From the NCBI RefSeq assembly GCF_009805585.1, contig NZ_VHIN01000017.1, positions 124,001 to 188,000 of the forward strand: a stretch of DNA of 64,000 nucleotides, written 5' to 3'. Every line of letters starts with the position of its first letter. Position 1 is the first letter of the stretch. The position numbers and the translations under genes were made by a program. A model generated the notes under the pieces. It saw nothing but the letters and a program-made list of their open reading frames with translations. It was not told the origin of the DNA and ran no database searches. Shown here piece by piece: positions 52,631 to 62,405 of this stretch. The DNA comes from Glutamicibacter sp. JC586 (GTDB lineage: Bacteria; Actinomycetota; Actinomycetes; Actinomycetales; Micrococcaceae).

Positions 52631-54478
52631 CTAGGAGTCCTTGGACTGAGCTGATGGATTCTCATCGGCTTCAGTGACAAACACTTGAGTTGATTCACCG
52701 GCTTCACCCTCTGGCTTGTTAGCCGGGGTAACAATAGGAATCTCGGTGGTCATCAGGCTGAACTGGCTACCTTCGTGCAGGTCAACACCTTGGGTTACCG
52801 ATTGCTCCAGCACGGTCCGTGCCACCTTGCCGCGCAGGATCAGCGGATCCTTACTGAGGTCCTTCCACAGCGCAACGCACAGTAGCAACATCACAATCAC
52901 GAACGGCAGTGCCGAAACGATGGTGATGTTCTTCAGACCGTTGAGCGCTTCTGAAGGATGATCGCCACCAGCCAGCAACATCACTGCTGCCACAGCACCG
53001 GTAGCTACACCCCAGAAAATCACCGACTTCTTAGTTGGCTCCTCAGCGCCTCGTTCGGACAGCGCACCCATCACGATGGATGCCGAGTCAGCACCGGTGA
53101 CAAAGAAGATCGCGATCAGCAAGACAGTCACAACCATCAGCACCGTGGCGACCCAACCGGACACTGGCAATTTATCGAGCAGGTCAAAGAGGATCAAGTC
53201 GAAGTTGATGTCCGGAGCGCCGTCCACCATTTTGGCCAATGCCTCGCCGGTATTACCGGCACGTTCAGCGCGTTCCTGCATGCCGATGGCACCGCCACCG
53301 AAGATCGAGAACCAAATCAGCGTTACTGCCGATGGAACCAAAAGTACGCCGGTCACAAACTGGCGGATGGTGCGGCCACGGGAAATACGGGCGATGAACA
53401 GACCAACGAATGGGCTCCAGGAGATCCACCATGCCCAGTAGAAGATGGTCCACGAGGACAACCAGCTAGACATGGTGCCATCACCGGAGGCCGCAGTTCG
53501 CGATGCCATCTGTGGCAGGTCACCGATGAAGGAGCCGACAGCGTTCGGGATGACGTTCAGGATGAACAGGGTTGGTCCACCGATGAAAACGATCAGTGCC
53601 AAAATCACTGCCAGAACCATATTGATGTTCGACAGCCACTGAATGCCGCGCTCAATGCCGGAAACGGCCGAGGCAACAAACAATGCGGTGAGAATCGCGA
53701 TAATGACGACCAGTACGCCGGAGCCGATCTTCTCCATGATTCCTGCGGACTGGATACCGCCACCAATCTGCAGTGCGCCCAAGCCCAATGAACAGGCCGA
53801 GCCAAACAGGGTGGCAATAATTGCCAGAATGTTGATGACGCGTCCGCCCCAGCCATGGATGATGCGCTCTCCGAAGATGGAGGAGAACATCGCCGAGAAT
53901 AGCTGTGGGCGTCCCAAACGGAAGCTACCGTAAGCCATGCCCAAACCGACGATTGCGTACATGGCCCAAGGGAATAACGTCCAGTGGAATAGCGTGGTAC
54001 CCATGGCGGTGCTTAGGGCCGCATCAGTGGATCCCTCTACGGTTCCTGGCGGAGGCGACATGTAGAAGAACAACGGTTCGCCCACACCGTAGAACACCAG
54101 ACCGATGCCCATACCGGTTGCGAACATCATAGAGATCCACGAAACCGTACTGAACTGTGGCTTTTCATCGTCCTTGCCCAGTGGGATACGCCCGAAGTTC
54201 TTCGCGGCGACGACGATGACAAAAAGTGTAAAGACCGAGGCTGCGATGACAAACAGCCAACCGGTGTTGGTGATAACCCAGTCAAGGGCTACATCCGAGG
54301 CCTTACCTAGGCCCTCTGGGGTAGCGAAACCCCAGATAATAAATGCCAGCGCAATGGCGCCGGCGATACCAAATACCCAGTAGTCGGTACCTGTTGCAGC
54401 ATATTTTTTAGGACGTCGTTTTCGAGCTGTGTGCAACTCTCCGACGAGGTCCTCTAAAGATTGATCCGTCTGCTTCAT
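52631..54478 (-). CDS. BCCT-family transporter
   Basis: A 615-residue, twelve-helix symporter for glycine betaine, choline, carnitine or related quaternary compounds. Landmarks: SWISMMFATGMGIGLVFYGVGEPLFF (the GMGIG motif of Na+-coupled members), FYWAWWISWSPFVGLFIARISRGRTIRQF (the signature helix with stacked tryptophans), and a long charged C-terminal tail (about 540-615) of the kind that senses osmotic stress in BetP. GGAAG precedes the ATG. Dimethylsulfoniopropionate is also a known substrate of this family, which would suit the sulfur genes nearby, but nothing in the sequence proves it. Confidence 0.9.
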   Translation of the reverse strand: MKQTDQSLEDLVGELHTARKRRPKKYAATGTDYWVFGIAGAIALAFIIWGFATPEGLGKASDVALDWVITNTGWLFVIAASVFTLFVIVVAAKNFGRIPLGKDDEKPQFSTVSWISMMFATGMGIGLVFYGVGEPLFFYMSPPPGTVEGSTDAALSTAMGTTLFHWTLFPWAMYAIVGLGMAYGSFRLGRPQLFSAMFSSIFGERIIHGWGGRVINILAIIATLFGSACSLGLGALQIGGGIQSAGIMEKIGSGVLVVIIAILTALFVASAVSGIERGIQWLSNINMVLAVILALIVFIGGPTLFILNVIPNAVGSFIGDLPQMASRTAASGDGTMSSWLSSWTIFYWAWWISWSPFVGLFIARISRGRTIRQFVTGVLLVPSAVTLIWFSIFGGGAIGMQERAERAGNTGEALAKMVDGAPDINFDLILFDLLDKLPVSGWVATVLMVVTVLLIAIFFVTGADSASIVMGALSERGAEEPTKKSVIFWGVATGAVAAVMLLAGGDHPSEALNGLKNITIVSALPFVIVMLLLCVALWKDLSKDPLILRGKVARTVLEQSVTQGVDLHEGSQFSLMTTEIPIVTPANKPEGEAGESTQVFVTEADENPSAQSKDS

Positions 54479-55100
54479 TGCTTTCTTCCTTCACTGGTAA
54501 GACTCCGCGGATAAGATCCGGTGGGAATCCAACGAGTAATCGTTCTCATGAGATGCGATTGCCATGCAGTGTGCTTGATTGCGAATTGCTTATCGGTGCC
54601 GATTCATTGAATCCTAATCTAGCGTTCGCGAGAGCTGATTGATACAGCAATCGCATTGGAATGACCGGGCAATTTCTCCGGTGACCCGACGCTATTTCTT
54701 CTCGGATCGTCACAATAAATCGTAAATAGTCCTTTTCAAGCATGGTCGAACGACTCTCATTGGTCAAACTCAAGGCTTGATTTTTCGCGGTTTTTGATCC
54801 TCTCTTGCCTCTGTTGCGCATAGCAGACAAGGCCGATATCAGCGCTGTGAGTTCAATCCCAAGGGCTAAATCATGGTGTAAATCAGACGAAGAACCGGTG
54901 ACCACGTCGATTGAATTCCGCACATCATTTTCACCTAAATTTGCGATTCTCCGGAGAATTGGGCGCACTTCCACCGACCCCGATGAGTGCTTACGTCCAA
55001 CAAGCTAATATTCCCCATGCGGAATACTCACTACCCAGCAAGTAAGAACGCTTGTCGTCTTCCGATCATCGTGACGTAACCTGAAATACATTGAGACTTA
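54479..55100. other. 620-base region without a supported gene
   Basis: It must contain the BCCT promoter on its left and regulatory DNA for furA on its right. A 142-codon open frame on the minus strand (54546-54974) is present, but has no recognisable family, no clear ribosome-binding site and unremarkable codon use. No tRNA, repeat or IS remnant was found. Confidence 0.5.
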
Positions 55101-55131
55101 TCTTGACTCATTCAAAATAAGCAGGCATGCT
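55101..55131 (+). promoter_or_regulatory. furA promoter/operator, probably giving a leaderless mRNA
   Basis: TCTTGACTCATTCAAAATAA contains -35 TTGACT; 17 bases on is -10 CATGCT (55126-55131). Transcription would start at or within a base or two of the furA ATG at 55138. The TTGACTNATTC block resembles the FurA operator described for mycobacterial and streptomycete furA-katG genes, as I remember it. Confidence 0.65.
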
Positions 55132-55137
55132 GAGGAT

Positions 55138-55572
55138 ATGACTTCTACAGACGGGCTTGAGCAAGTGCTCAAGGCAGCATCAATGCGGGTGACGCAACCT
55201 CGCGTTGCAGTGCTCGCTGCAGTTGCAGCAAACCCGCACGGTGACACCGAAACAATTATTTCGGCGGTACGCCGCGATCACCCCGCGGTATCGCACCAAG
55301 CGGTCTACGATTCACTCAAGCTTTTCGCCAGCTTGGGCGTTATTCGTCAAATTCAGCCACAAGGTCATATCGCACGCTACGAAACTCGCGTCGGAGACAA
55401 CCACCACCATGTGGTGTGTCGCAACTGCGGAAAACTAGCGGACGTCGACTGTGCCGTCGGCGGCGCGCCTTGTTTGCACGCGTCAGATGATCACGGTTTC
55501 AAGATTGATGAAGCCGAGGTTATCTACTGGGGCACCTGTCCCGAATGCCAGGCTGAACTGCGCGACGAGTAA
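55138..55572 (+). CDS. furA: Fur-family redox regulator of katG (FurA)
   Basis: A 144-residue Fur-family repressor. The winged helix (residues 16-75) includes RVTQPRVAVLAAV and HQAVYDSLKLFASLGVIRQI. Metal-binding residues are seen in GDNHHHVVCRNCGKLADVDC and TCPECQ, giving two CxxC pairs. katG follows 90 bases downstream on the same strand, the standard furA-katG arrangement, in which FurA releases the promoter under peroxide stress. The ATG has only a weak GAGG at short spacing, in keeping with leaderless initiation. Confidence 0.92.
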   Translation: MTSTDGLEQVLKAASMRVTQPRVAVLAAVAANPHGDTETIISAVRRDHPAVSHQAVYDSLKLFASLGVIRQIQPQGHIARYETRVGDNHHHVVCRNCGKLADVDCAVGGAPCLHASDDHGFKIDEAEVIYWGTCPECQAELRDE

Positions 55573-55662
55573 CCACAACCACAAAAACTTTGTCATCAAG
55601 CGGTACTCTCCGTGCGGTGAACATTGAAACCTAATCCCCAAAAAATCCGTAAGGAAGAGCAT

Positions 55663-57843
55663 ATGTCTGAGACAACAGCAGGTCAGTGCCCGGTTGTAGG
55701 CAACACTGGTCGTGTACACCCGACCCAGGGCAACGCCAACACCGAATGGTGGCCAAATAAGCTGAATCTGAAGATTCTTGCAAAGAATCAGGAGGCTACC
55801 AACCCTCTGGATGCAGACTTCGACTACATCAAGGCTTTCGAAGCACTGGATCTAGCCGCCGTCAAGGCTGATCTAGCTGAGGTTATGACCAAGTCCTACG
55901 ACTGGTGGCCAGCAGACTTCGGTCACTACGGTCCCTTCCTGATTCGTATGGCTTGGCACTCGGCGGGTACCTACCGCTCACACGACGGCCGTGGTGGCGG
56001 TGGCGCCGGACAGCAGCGCTTCGCTCCACTGAACTCCTGGCCAGATAACGTGAACCTGGATAAGGCTCGCCGCCTGCTGTGGCCTGTAAAGAAGAAGTAC
56101 GGCCAGTCCATCTCCTGGGCTGACCTTATGATTCTGGCCGGCAACGTCGCGCTAGAAGATATGGGCTTCAAAACCTTCGGTTTCGCCGGCGGCCGCAAGG
56201 ACGTCTGGGAAGCTGACGACGATGTTTACTGGGGCCCTGAAAAGGTATGGCTAGAAAGCGAACGCTACACCGGCGCCCGCAACCTCGATGCCCCACTGGC
56301 AGCCGTTCAGATGGGTCTAATCTACGTCAACCCTGAGGGTCCAGATGGCGTTGCTGATCCGCTAGCTTCAGCAGCCGATATCCGCGAAACCTTCCGCCGC
56401 ATGGGCATGGATGACGAAGAGACAGTCGCCCTGATCGCCGGTGGCCACACCTTCGGTAAGACCCACGGTGCTAGCGCTGAATCCCACAAGAGTGGCGATC
56501 CAGAAGCTGCACCACTGGAAATGCAGGGTCTGGGCTGGAAGTCTGACTTCGGCACCGGTCACGGCGACGACACCATCGGTTCCGGTCTAGAAGTAACTTG
56601 GACCTACCACCCAACCCGTTGGGACAACGAGTTCTTCCACATTCTCTTCGCCTACGAGTGGGAGCTGTTCCACTCTGAAGCTGGTGCACAGCAGTGGCGT
56701 CCAAAGGACAACGGCGGCGCCGACATGGTTCCAATGGCGCACAACGCATCGGTACGCCGCGAACCACGCATGCTCACCAGTGACCTGGCTCTGCGCGTTG
56801 ATCCTTCCTACGAGAAGATCTCCCGCGAGTTCAAGGACAACCAGGAAAAGTTCGCGGACGCCTTCGCCCGCGCTTGGTTCAAGCTGACCCACCGCGACAT
56901 GGGTCCAAAGTCCCGCTACTTCGGCCCAGAAGTTCCAGCAGAAGATCTACTGTGGCAGGATCCACTGCCAGCCGCACCAGAGACCACCCTAGGCGCTGCA
57001 GAGATTTCCGAACTCAAGGAACTGATCAAGAACTCCGGCCTGTCGGTTCAGCAGCTGGTCTCCACCGCATGGAAGGCAGCGGCAACCTTCCGCTCCTCGG
57101 ACAAGCGCGGCGGTGCCAACGGCGGCCGTATCCGTCTGGAACCACAGATTTCCTGGAGCGTGAACCAGCCAGAGCAGCTCAAGCCAGTTATCGCAAAGCT
57201 GGAAGAAATCGTTGATACCTTCAACGCAACTTCAGGTATCAAGGCTTCCTTCGCCGATGTTGTGGTTCTTGCCGGCAATGTAGGCGTTGAGCTGGGCGCT
57301 GCAGCAGGTGGAACTCAGGTTGAGGTTCCATTCACCCCAGGTCGCGTTGACGCAACCCAGGAACAGACCGACGTCGAGCAGTTCGCATGGCTGGAGCCAG
57401 TAGCTGACGGTTTCCGCAACTACGACTCGGGCTTCTTGAACCTGCCTTCCGAGTACCTGCTGCTGGACCGCGCTAACTTGCTGGGCTTGACCGCACCAGA
57501 AACCACCGTACTGCTTGGTGGTCTGCGCGTACTGGGCAACAACTGGGATGGTTCGAACACCGGTGTGTTCACCGAAACCCCAGGTGCGTTGACCAATGAC
57601 TTCTTCGCAAACCTACTGGAACTGGGCCTTGAATGGACCCCAGATGCAGAAGAGAAGACCTACGCAACCACCGACGGCCGCTGGGTTGGCAGCCGCGTAG
57701 ACCTGGTCTTCGGCTCTAACTCCGAGCTGCGCGCGCTGGCCGAGGTTTACGCTTCGGATGATGCCAAGGAGAAGTTCGTCAAGGACTTCGCTGCAGCATG
57801 GGCCAAGCTCATGGATGCTGACCGCTTCGAGCTACGCAAGTAA
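55663..57843 (+). CDS. katG: Catalase-peroxidase
   Basis: A bifunctional heme enzyme, 726 residues, that removes hydrogen peroxide by catalase and peroxidase action. Distal side: R95, W98 and H99 in [11 protein letters not shown]. The covalent adduct residues are W98, Y221 ([10 protein letters not shown]) and M247 (RETFRRMG). Proximal heme ligand: H262 in [11 protein letters not shown]. The second, heme-less half is complete to [29 protein letters not shown] at 55663 follows AAGGAAGAG. It is the second gene of the furA-katG unit and is closed by a strong terminator. Confidence 0.96.
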   Translation: MSETTAGQCPVVGNTGRVHPTQGNANTEWWPNKLNLKILAKNQEATNPLDADFDYIKAFEALDLAAVKADLAEVMTKSYDWWPADFGHYGPFLIRMAWHSAGTYRSHDGRGGGGAGQQRFAPLNSWPDNVNLDKARRLLWPVKKKYGQSISWADLMILAGNVALEDMGFKTFGFAGGRKDVWEADDDVYWGPEKVWLESERYTGARNLDAPLAAVQMGLIYVNPEGPDGVADPLASAADIRETFRRMGMDDEETVALIAGGHTFGKTHGASAESHKSGDPEAAPLEMQGLGWKSDFGTGHGDDTIGSGLEVTWTYHPTRWDNEFFHILFAYEWELFHSEAGAQQWRPKDNGGADMVPMAHNASVRREPRMLTSDLALRVDPSYEKISREFKDNQEKFADAFARAWFKLTHRDMGPKSRYFGPEVPAEDLLWQDPLPAAPETTLGAAEISELKELIKNSGLSVQQLVSTAWKAAATFRSSDKRGGANGGRIRLEPQISWSVNQPEQLKPVIAKLEEIVDTFNATSGIKASFADVVVLAGNVGVELGAAAGGTQVEVPFTPGRVDATQEQTDVEQFAWLEPVADGFRNYDSGFLNLPSEYLLLDRANLLGLTAPETTVLLGGLRVLGNNWDGSNTGVFTETPGALTNDFFANLLELGLEWTPDAEEKTYATTDGRWVGSRVDLVFGSNSELRALAEVYASDDAKEKFVKDFAAAWAKLMDADRFELRK

Positions 57844-57860
57844 GCAGCCCTAAGCGCAAA

Positions 57861-57915
57861 ACGGTGGCCGTCACCTTTCCGAAATTTTCGGAAGGTGGCG
57901 GCCACCGTCGTTTTT
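57861..57915. terminator. Terminator after katG
   Basis: The arms ACGGTGGCCG-TCACCTT and its near-complement form a ~22-bp stem, followed by CGTTTTT. Confidence 0.87.
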
Positions 57916-57937
57916 GAGAGCTGTCGTTGCGCTACCC

Positions 57938-59275
57938 CTAAGGAACCGGGTTGCCTAGTTCGCGCAGATCAGTCTTGCTTGTTTCGCGAGCCCATACTGC
58001 GCCAATCACAGCGAGGATCGAAGAGGCAGCCACAATCCATGCTGCAGGACCCCAGTTGGCAGTCACATCTCCCACGAGGGCGGTGGCAAGCATCGGGGTG
58101 AACCCGGCGCAGAGGATGCCGATCTGCAGGCCGATGGCCATGCCCGAATAGCGCACCTTCACGTTGAACAGCTCAGAGAACCAGGCCGGGTAGACCGAGT
58201 TCGACGCGGCGTATGTTCCGGCTGTGATCAGCATGCTGGAAACAAAAATCATGGCCAGGTTTCCGGTGGAAATCGTCAAGAAGTACACAAAGATCATTAC
58301 ACCGGAACCCATGACGCCGGCGATAAAGACCTTCTTGCGCCCGAAGATGTCAGAGAGCCGTGCGAAGAATGGCTGGCTGATAATGGCAATGATGTTGCCT
58401 GCGATACTCACCCACAGCATGGTGGCCGCAGAAACCCCAACAGACACCGCATAGGCCAGTCCAAAGGACTGCATGAACGTGTTGGTAACGACCTGGAATG
58501 ACATCAGCGCCACCTGGATAAATTGTGCCGGGTGGGTGGTGATCATCTTGGTGAACGGCAGCTTAACCGTAGCGTCCGCTTCCTGCTTCTCCTCGAAAAC
58601 CTCAGGCTCCTCCAACGAGCGGCGCACGAGGTAAGCAGCGACGAGAACCAGCAATGAGAGCCAGAACGGAATCCTCCAGCCCCAGGCCAACCGCGCCGAT
58701 TCTTCCATCGTGGCCACCGGGAGGAAAGCGAGCGAGGCGAGGACGATACCGAAGGAAATGCCGCTCATGGCAAAGCTAGCGAAGAAGCCACGGCGGCCTT
58801 CGGGCGCTTCCTCGGTGGACAGCGCCGAAGCGCCAGCCGTTTCCGCTCCCGCGGACAATCCCTGCAGCAGGCGCAAGATCACCAGAAGTGCCGGTGCCCA
58901 GTATCCGGAGGTCGAGAAGTCTGGAAGTACCCCGATGAGGAAGGTTGCCGAGCCCATGAGCACCAGGGTCATCACCAGAGTTGTCTTGCGTCCCAGCCTG
59001 TCACCGAGATGTCCAAAGAAGACTGCGCCGAAGGGTCGAGCTATGTACGCGACACCGAAGGTGGCAAACGAGGCCAGCAGTGCGATGGTTGCATCCCCAG
59101 CCGGGAAGAAAATCTTGGAGAAGATCAAAGAAGCCGCGGTCGCGTAGATAAAGAAGTCATAGTACTCCAGCGCGCCGCCGAGGAATCCCGCGAGCGCTGC
59201 TTTCTTGGCTCGCTTGAGCTTGCGCTGTTGCTCCTCATCGAGGCTCGCGCTCGTATGGGTGGTGGTCTTGCTCAT
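57938..59275 (-). CDS. MFS transporter, metabolite:H+ symporter (MHS/ShiA-like) family
   Basis: A 445-residue, twelve-helix importer. Landmarks: GFLGGALEYYDFFIYATAASLIF, ARPFGAVFFGHLGDRLGRKTTLVMTLVLMG, LRLLQGLSAGAETAGASALSTEEAPEGRRGFFAS, all typical of the MHS group, which carries shikimate, citrate, alpha-ketoglutarate or proline betaine. ATG at 59275 follows AAGGA. It is divergent from an AroE-family gene with 180 bases between, so shikimate or quinate is the favoured substrate by context. Confidence 0.88.
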   Translation of the reverse strand: MSKTTTHTSASLDEEQQRKLKRAKKAALAGFLGGALEYYDFFIYATAASLIFSKIFFPAGDATIALLASFATFGVAYIARPFGAVFFGHLGDRLGRKTTLVMTLVLMGSATFLIGVLPDFSTSGYWAPALLVILRLLQGLSAGAETAGASALSTEEAPEGRRGFFASFAMSGISFGIVLASLAFLPVATMEESARLAWGWRIPFWLSLLVLVAAYLVRRSLEEPEVFEEKQEADATVKLPFTKMITTHPAQFIQVALMSFQVVTNTFMQSFGLAYAVSVGVSAATMLWVSIAGNIIAIISQPFFARLSDIFGRKKVFIAGVMGSGVMIFVYFLTISTGNLAMIFVSSMLITAGTYAASNSVYPAWFSELFNVKVRYSGMAIGLQIGILCAGFTPMLATALVGDVTANWGPAAWIVAASSILAVIGAVWARETSKTDLRELGNPVP

Positions 59276-59455
59276 GGGGTGTCCTTCCACAGCAGCGGGG
59301 ATGTTTCACGTCCTGCACTCATGTTAGTTGTACGCAATGCGCACATCTGTGCGATATGCGACAATGAATAAAGTACAGCAAAGGTGAGGCGTGTCACAAG
59401 ATGTTAATTAGCCTGCGTCATCAACACTGAACCAGTTCGTCTCGGAAGGACAACA

Positions 59456-60292
59456 ATGAGTTACGAGGACAACGCAACACAACTATTCATCATCGGATCC
59501 CACGCCTCCCACACCATGTCGCCCGATCTCTGGAATCCGGTATTCGAAAAGCTAGGCAACCACTGGACCTACCAGCCCTGGGACGTACCCGCGCAAGGCG
59601 AAATGCAGGAAGTCCACAATGGATTGCTCGCTGCGGATGTCGTTGGCGCCAACGTGACCATGCCCCACAAGCAGTGGGCCGCGGCCATCGCAGACGAACG
59701 CTCGGAACAGGTCAGCCTCAGCGGCGCAGCAAACCTGTTGATTCGGCAGGACGATCAGCTCCACGCCTACAACACTGATCTGATTGCCGTAGAAAACAGG
59801 CTTGCCGCGAAATCCCATGATCACGTTTTGCTGCTCGGCGCAGGTGGCGCCGCTCGGGCCGCGCTGGTTGCGCTCAAGGGGCGCATCGGCACCGTCACCA
59901 TCACGGACCGAAACCAGGATGTCGCCGAAGAGCTACTGTCCCTGGCCAATGGCATGGGAACCCGGGGCAGGACCGTGGATTTCTCGCACGTTGCCGAAGC
60001 AGCCACGCAAGCCTCGCTGATCATCAACGCCACACCCATCGGCAAGTATCCAGAAGACCCGGCGCCTTGGGGCAAAACCCGGCTCACGCCTGGAACCTTT
60101 GTCTATGACTTCGTGTACGGCGAGCACGTCACGGGAACAATCCAGTCGGCCATAGACCAGGGCCTGGAATATTCCGACGGCTGGGAGCACCTGCTGCTTC
60201 AAGCCGAAGCGATGATTCCGCTGCTGGGCTTGGGAGAACAGACCGCTGCCCAGCTGCAGCTCTCCCTGAAGCGCATCCGCGAAAACAATTGA
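59456..60292 (+). CDS. Shikimate dehydrogenase family protein
   Basis: A 278-residue AroE-fold NAD(P)-dependent dehydrogenase. Substrate-domain motifs: SHTMSPDLWNPVF (equivalent of SHSLSP), GANVTMPHKQ with the catalytic lysine (NVTxPxK), and YNTDL with the catalytic aspartate; cofactor loop LLGAGGAARAALVAL; C-terminal LLLQAEAMIPLL with the conserved Gln. The substitution of AANLLIR for the usual GAVNTL suggests a branch other than biosynthetic AroE, such as quinate/shikimate catabolic or YdiB-like enzymes. AAGGA precedes the ATG. The divergent MHS transporter supports a catabolic role. Confidence 0.85.
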   Translation: MSYEDNATQLFIIGSHASHTMSPDLWNPVFEKLGNHWTYQPWDVPAQGEMQEVHNGLLAADVVGANVTMPHKQWAAAIADERSEQVSLSGAANLLIRQDDQLHAYNTDLIAVENRLAAKSHDHVLLLGAGGAARAALVALKGRIGTVTITDRNQDVAEELLSLANGMGTRGRTVDFSHVAEAATQASLIINATPIGKYPEDPAPWGKTRLTPGTFVYDFVYGEHVTGTIQSAIDQGLEYSDGWEHLLLQAEAMIPLLGLGEQTAAQLQLSLKRIRENN

Positions 60293-60300
60293 GCCGGGCT

Positions 60301-60930
60301 CTAGAACAGCGTGCCCGGCGCACCGCCGAAGTCCGGATTTTCCAGCTTCAGCAATTCTGTTTTCGCTTCCAGTCCGCCCAGGTATCCGCCTAATGACCCA
60401 TCAGTGCGCAGCACCCGGTGGCACGGCAGGACGATGGGGATCGGATTGGTCGCGCAGGCTGACCCGACGGCGCGTACGGCCTTCGGGTTGCCGATGCGCT
60501 CGGCCATGTGCGAGTAGCTCCAGGTATGCCCGTAGCCGATCTCGCCCAGCTCCAGCTGCACCTGGCGGCGGAAGGCAGTGGAGAGCTTGAGGTCCAAGGG
60601 CACGTCGAAATTGTGCCGGGTTCCGGCAAAGTACTCGTCCAGCTGCCTGGCCACGGCATCCAGGCGCGAAGGATCCTTGAGGATTCGCGGGCTGAGTTTT
60701 TGAGCGAGCAGTTCAAGGATCTTGTCGTGGTCTTCGGTTTCGAAGGCCACCCGCACCAGGCCAGCCGGGGTGCTGGCCAAAAGCAGCGAGCCTACCGGGC
60801 TATCAACGATGCGGTAGGAAACGTCGAGCAGTTCCTCGGCCTGTGCCTTGGCCCGAAGTTCGTTGCCTAGTTTTTCCAAAAGCTCGGTTTCTTCTCCGGT
60901 TGCTGTTGGGTTGATTCTTGAGTCAGTCAT
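60301..60930 (-). CDS. ogt: Methylated-DNA--protein-cysteine methyltransferase
   Basis: A suicide DNA-repair protein that takes methyl groups from O6-methylguanine, 209 residues. The acceptor cysteine is C170 in VLPCHRVLRTDGSLGGYLGG; the DNA-recognition helix region is YSHMAERIGNPKAVRAVGSACATNP. An N-terminal ~35-residue extension precedes the usual domain. ATG at 60930 overlaps the stop of the sigma-factor gene (ATGA), so the two are translationally coupled. Confidence 0.93.
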   Translation of the reverse strand: MTDSRINPTATGEETELLEKLGNELRAKAQAEELLDVSYRIVDSPVGSLLLASTPAGLVRVAFETEDHDKILELLAQKLSPRILKDPSRLDAVARQLDEYFAGTRHNFDVPLDLKLSTAFRRQVQLELGEIGYGHTWSYSHMAERIGNPKAVRAVGSACATNPIPIVLPCHRVLRTDGSLGGYLGGLEAKTELLKLENPDFGGAPGTLF

Positions 60931-61424
60931 GACTGCTCCTGCCACAGTGTGTCGTCGCCGAGTATCCGGCGAAGGTTCTTGATCCCGTCGCTGCCTGCAC
61001 GCCGAGCCGCGGCCTCAGTCCCGAAAACCAGATGGGCTATTTGCGCATAGCTCAACCCGCCGAGATACCTGTACCCGACTACCAGCCGTTGCTTCTGCGG
61101 CAATTGGGCAACCTCTCGCCAGAGCTGGAGGTTCTCCAGCTCCAGCCCAAGATCCGGTTGTCCGTCAGCGTGCTCCCATTGCTGATGATCGTCAAGGATC
61201 TCCGGCTTGTTCTTGCGCAGTTCATCGATGGCCTTGTTGCGCGCGATACGCACCAGCCAGGCGAGGACATTGGCATCATCCGCAAGCTGCGGATAGGCCT
61301 TGAGCGCAGAAAGGAAGGTCTCGGACCAGGCGTCCTGGGCGCGGTGCTCATCAAGCAGGGCACGGCAAACCCGTAATACGTTCAGCCCATAATCCTGGAC
61401 TATCCGCTCAAACGGTACTTGCAT
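60927..61424 (-). CDS. ECF-type RNA polymerase sigma factor
   Basis: A 165-residue sigma-70-family factor with region 2 (RAQDAWSETFLSALKAYPQLAD...AWLVRIARNKAIDELRK) and region 4 (LPQKQRLVVGYRYLGGLSYAQIAHLVFGTEAAARRAGSDGIKNL). No anti-sigma gene is adjacent. Instead it overlaps ogt by four bases, so it is co-produced with a DNA-alkylation repair enzyme, hinting at a role in the alkylation response (inference). It may alternatively be a sigma-like regulator with weak promoter selectivity. Confidence 0.85.
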   Translation of the reverse strand: MQVPFERIVQDYGLNVLRVCRALLDEHRAQDAWSETFLSALKAYPQLADDANVLAWLVRIARNKAIDELRKNKPEILDDHQQWEHADGQPDLGLELENLQLWREVAQLPQKQRLVVGYRYLGGLSYAQIAHLVFGTEAAARRAGSDGIKNLRRILGDDTLWQEQS

Positions 61425-61519
61425 GGCTCTCCTGAAGTTTGGCGCCTTGACGGGCTTTCACCATGTAAACGCTGCGCGCTGCAAAAGTGTGAGGTTCCGG
61501 AGAAGAAAACTTCCAGCTC

Positions 61520-62080
61520 CTAGCAGCTGACCAAATCGAGTTCTTCAGCCAGCTCGTTGAGGCGTTGGATATTGATCTGGATGATCTCGCCGTTTTCCAC
61601 GCCTCGTGGCAGCTTGGTTCCAGCCAGTGCATCGCGGATGGCGCGCATGGTTGCGCCATGGCTCACCACGGCCACCTTCTTGCCGGCATGTTCCACCGAC
61701 AGGTCTATCAAAGCGGGAATCGCCCGGCGCAGGATATCGTCGATGGGTTCGAGCTGGGACTGCAACGACGCTGATTCCTCTTCGGAGACCTCGGCCATGA
61801 TCCGGCCTTCCAACGGCCCGAATCCGCGTTCGATGAGATCCGGGACCGGCTGGCCGGTTTCTGCGTTTAATTCCTCGGCAATCAATGCGGCGGTTTCCTG
61901 GGCCCGGCCCAGAGGGGAAGCCAGGATCAAGGAGAAGCCCTGGCCTACCAATTCGCGGCCGACACCGCGGGCTTGCTCGCGTCCGGTGTCATTCAGTGGA
62001 ATGTCGGTACGCCCTTGAAGGCGGCCAGCCAGATTCCAATCGGTCAGTCCGTGTCTGATCAACACCAGCGCAGTATCCAT
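61520..62080 (-). CDS. Histidine phosphatase family protein
   Basis: A 186-residue phosphoglycerate-mutase-like phosphatase. The catalytic LIRHGLTDWN supplies the phospho-histidine (H10) and RHG arginine; SPLGRAQETA and ERGFGPLEGR hold the second conserved arginine and acid; VVSHGATMRA holds the second histidine. Substrate unknown; candidates range from adenosylcobalamin phosphate to small sugar phosphates. A single gene divergent from metY. Confidence 0.9.
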   Translation of the reverse strand: MDTALVLIRHGLTDWNLAGRLQGRTDIPLNDTGREQARGVGRELVGQGFSLILASPLGRAQETAALIAEELNAETGQPVPDLIERGFGPLEGRIMAEVSEEESASLQSQLEPIDDILRRAIPALIDLSVEHAGKKVAVVSHGATMRAIRDALAGTKLPRGVENGEIIQINIQRLNELAEELDLVSC

Positions 62081-62194
62081 GAGTCCAGCGTACCGGCGAG
62101 CATGGATATCGAAGAATCTCCGATATTACGTCCAATACGCAACGTTACGACTCATAGTTAGGTCACGAACGGTCATGTTGCGAAGATTATTACA

Positions 62195-62283
62195 CCATCC
62201 CGAGCGGCTGAGAGATCTGGTTCGATGAAGCCGCAGCAACCTGCCACATCCGGTGGTTACGGTGCTACCGCCAGAAACGATGC
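62195..62283 (+). promoter_or_regulatory. SAM-I (S-box) riboswitch upstream of metY
   Basis: Plus strand: CCGAGCGGCTGAGAGATCTGG, then GATGAAGCCGCAGCAACC, the closest of the four copies to the textbook S-box core, then GGTGCTACCGCCAG, with P1 CATC/GATG. A hairpin of GCTTTTCCTG with CAGGAAGC lies at 62287-62318 and may be part of the expression platform. Confidence 0.9.
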
Positions 62284-62405
62284 AGCCGCTTTTCCTGATT
62301 AAGCAAAAACAGGAAGCGACATTGATTCCGGGATTCCTGCCTCGATCGCACCACCGCTTGCCGGTGAATCGCGAAAACCCAATCGACAAGGAGTCGTAAG
62401 CCATC

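Noticed and set aside
54546-54974. 142-codon minus-strand open frame upstream of the BCCT gene
   Set aside because: No recognisable family, no clear ribosome-binding site and no operon context; kept only as a description of the gap.
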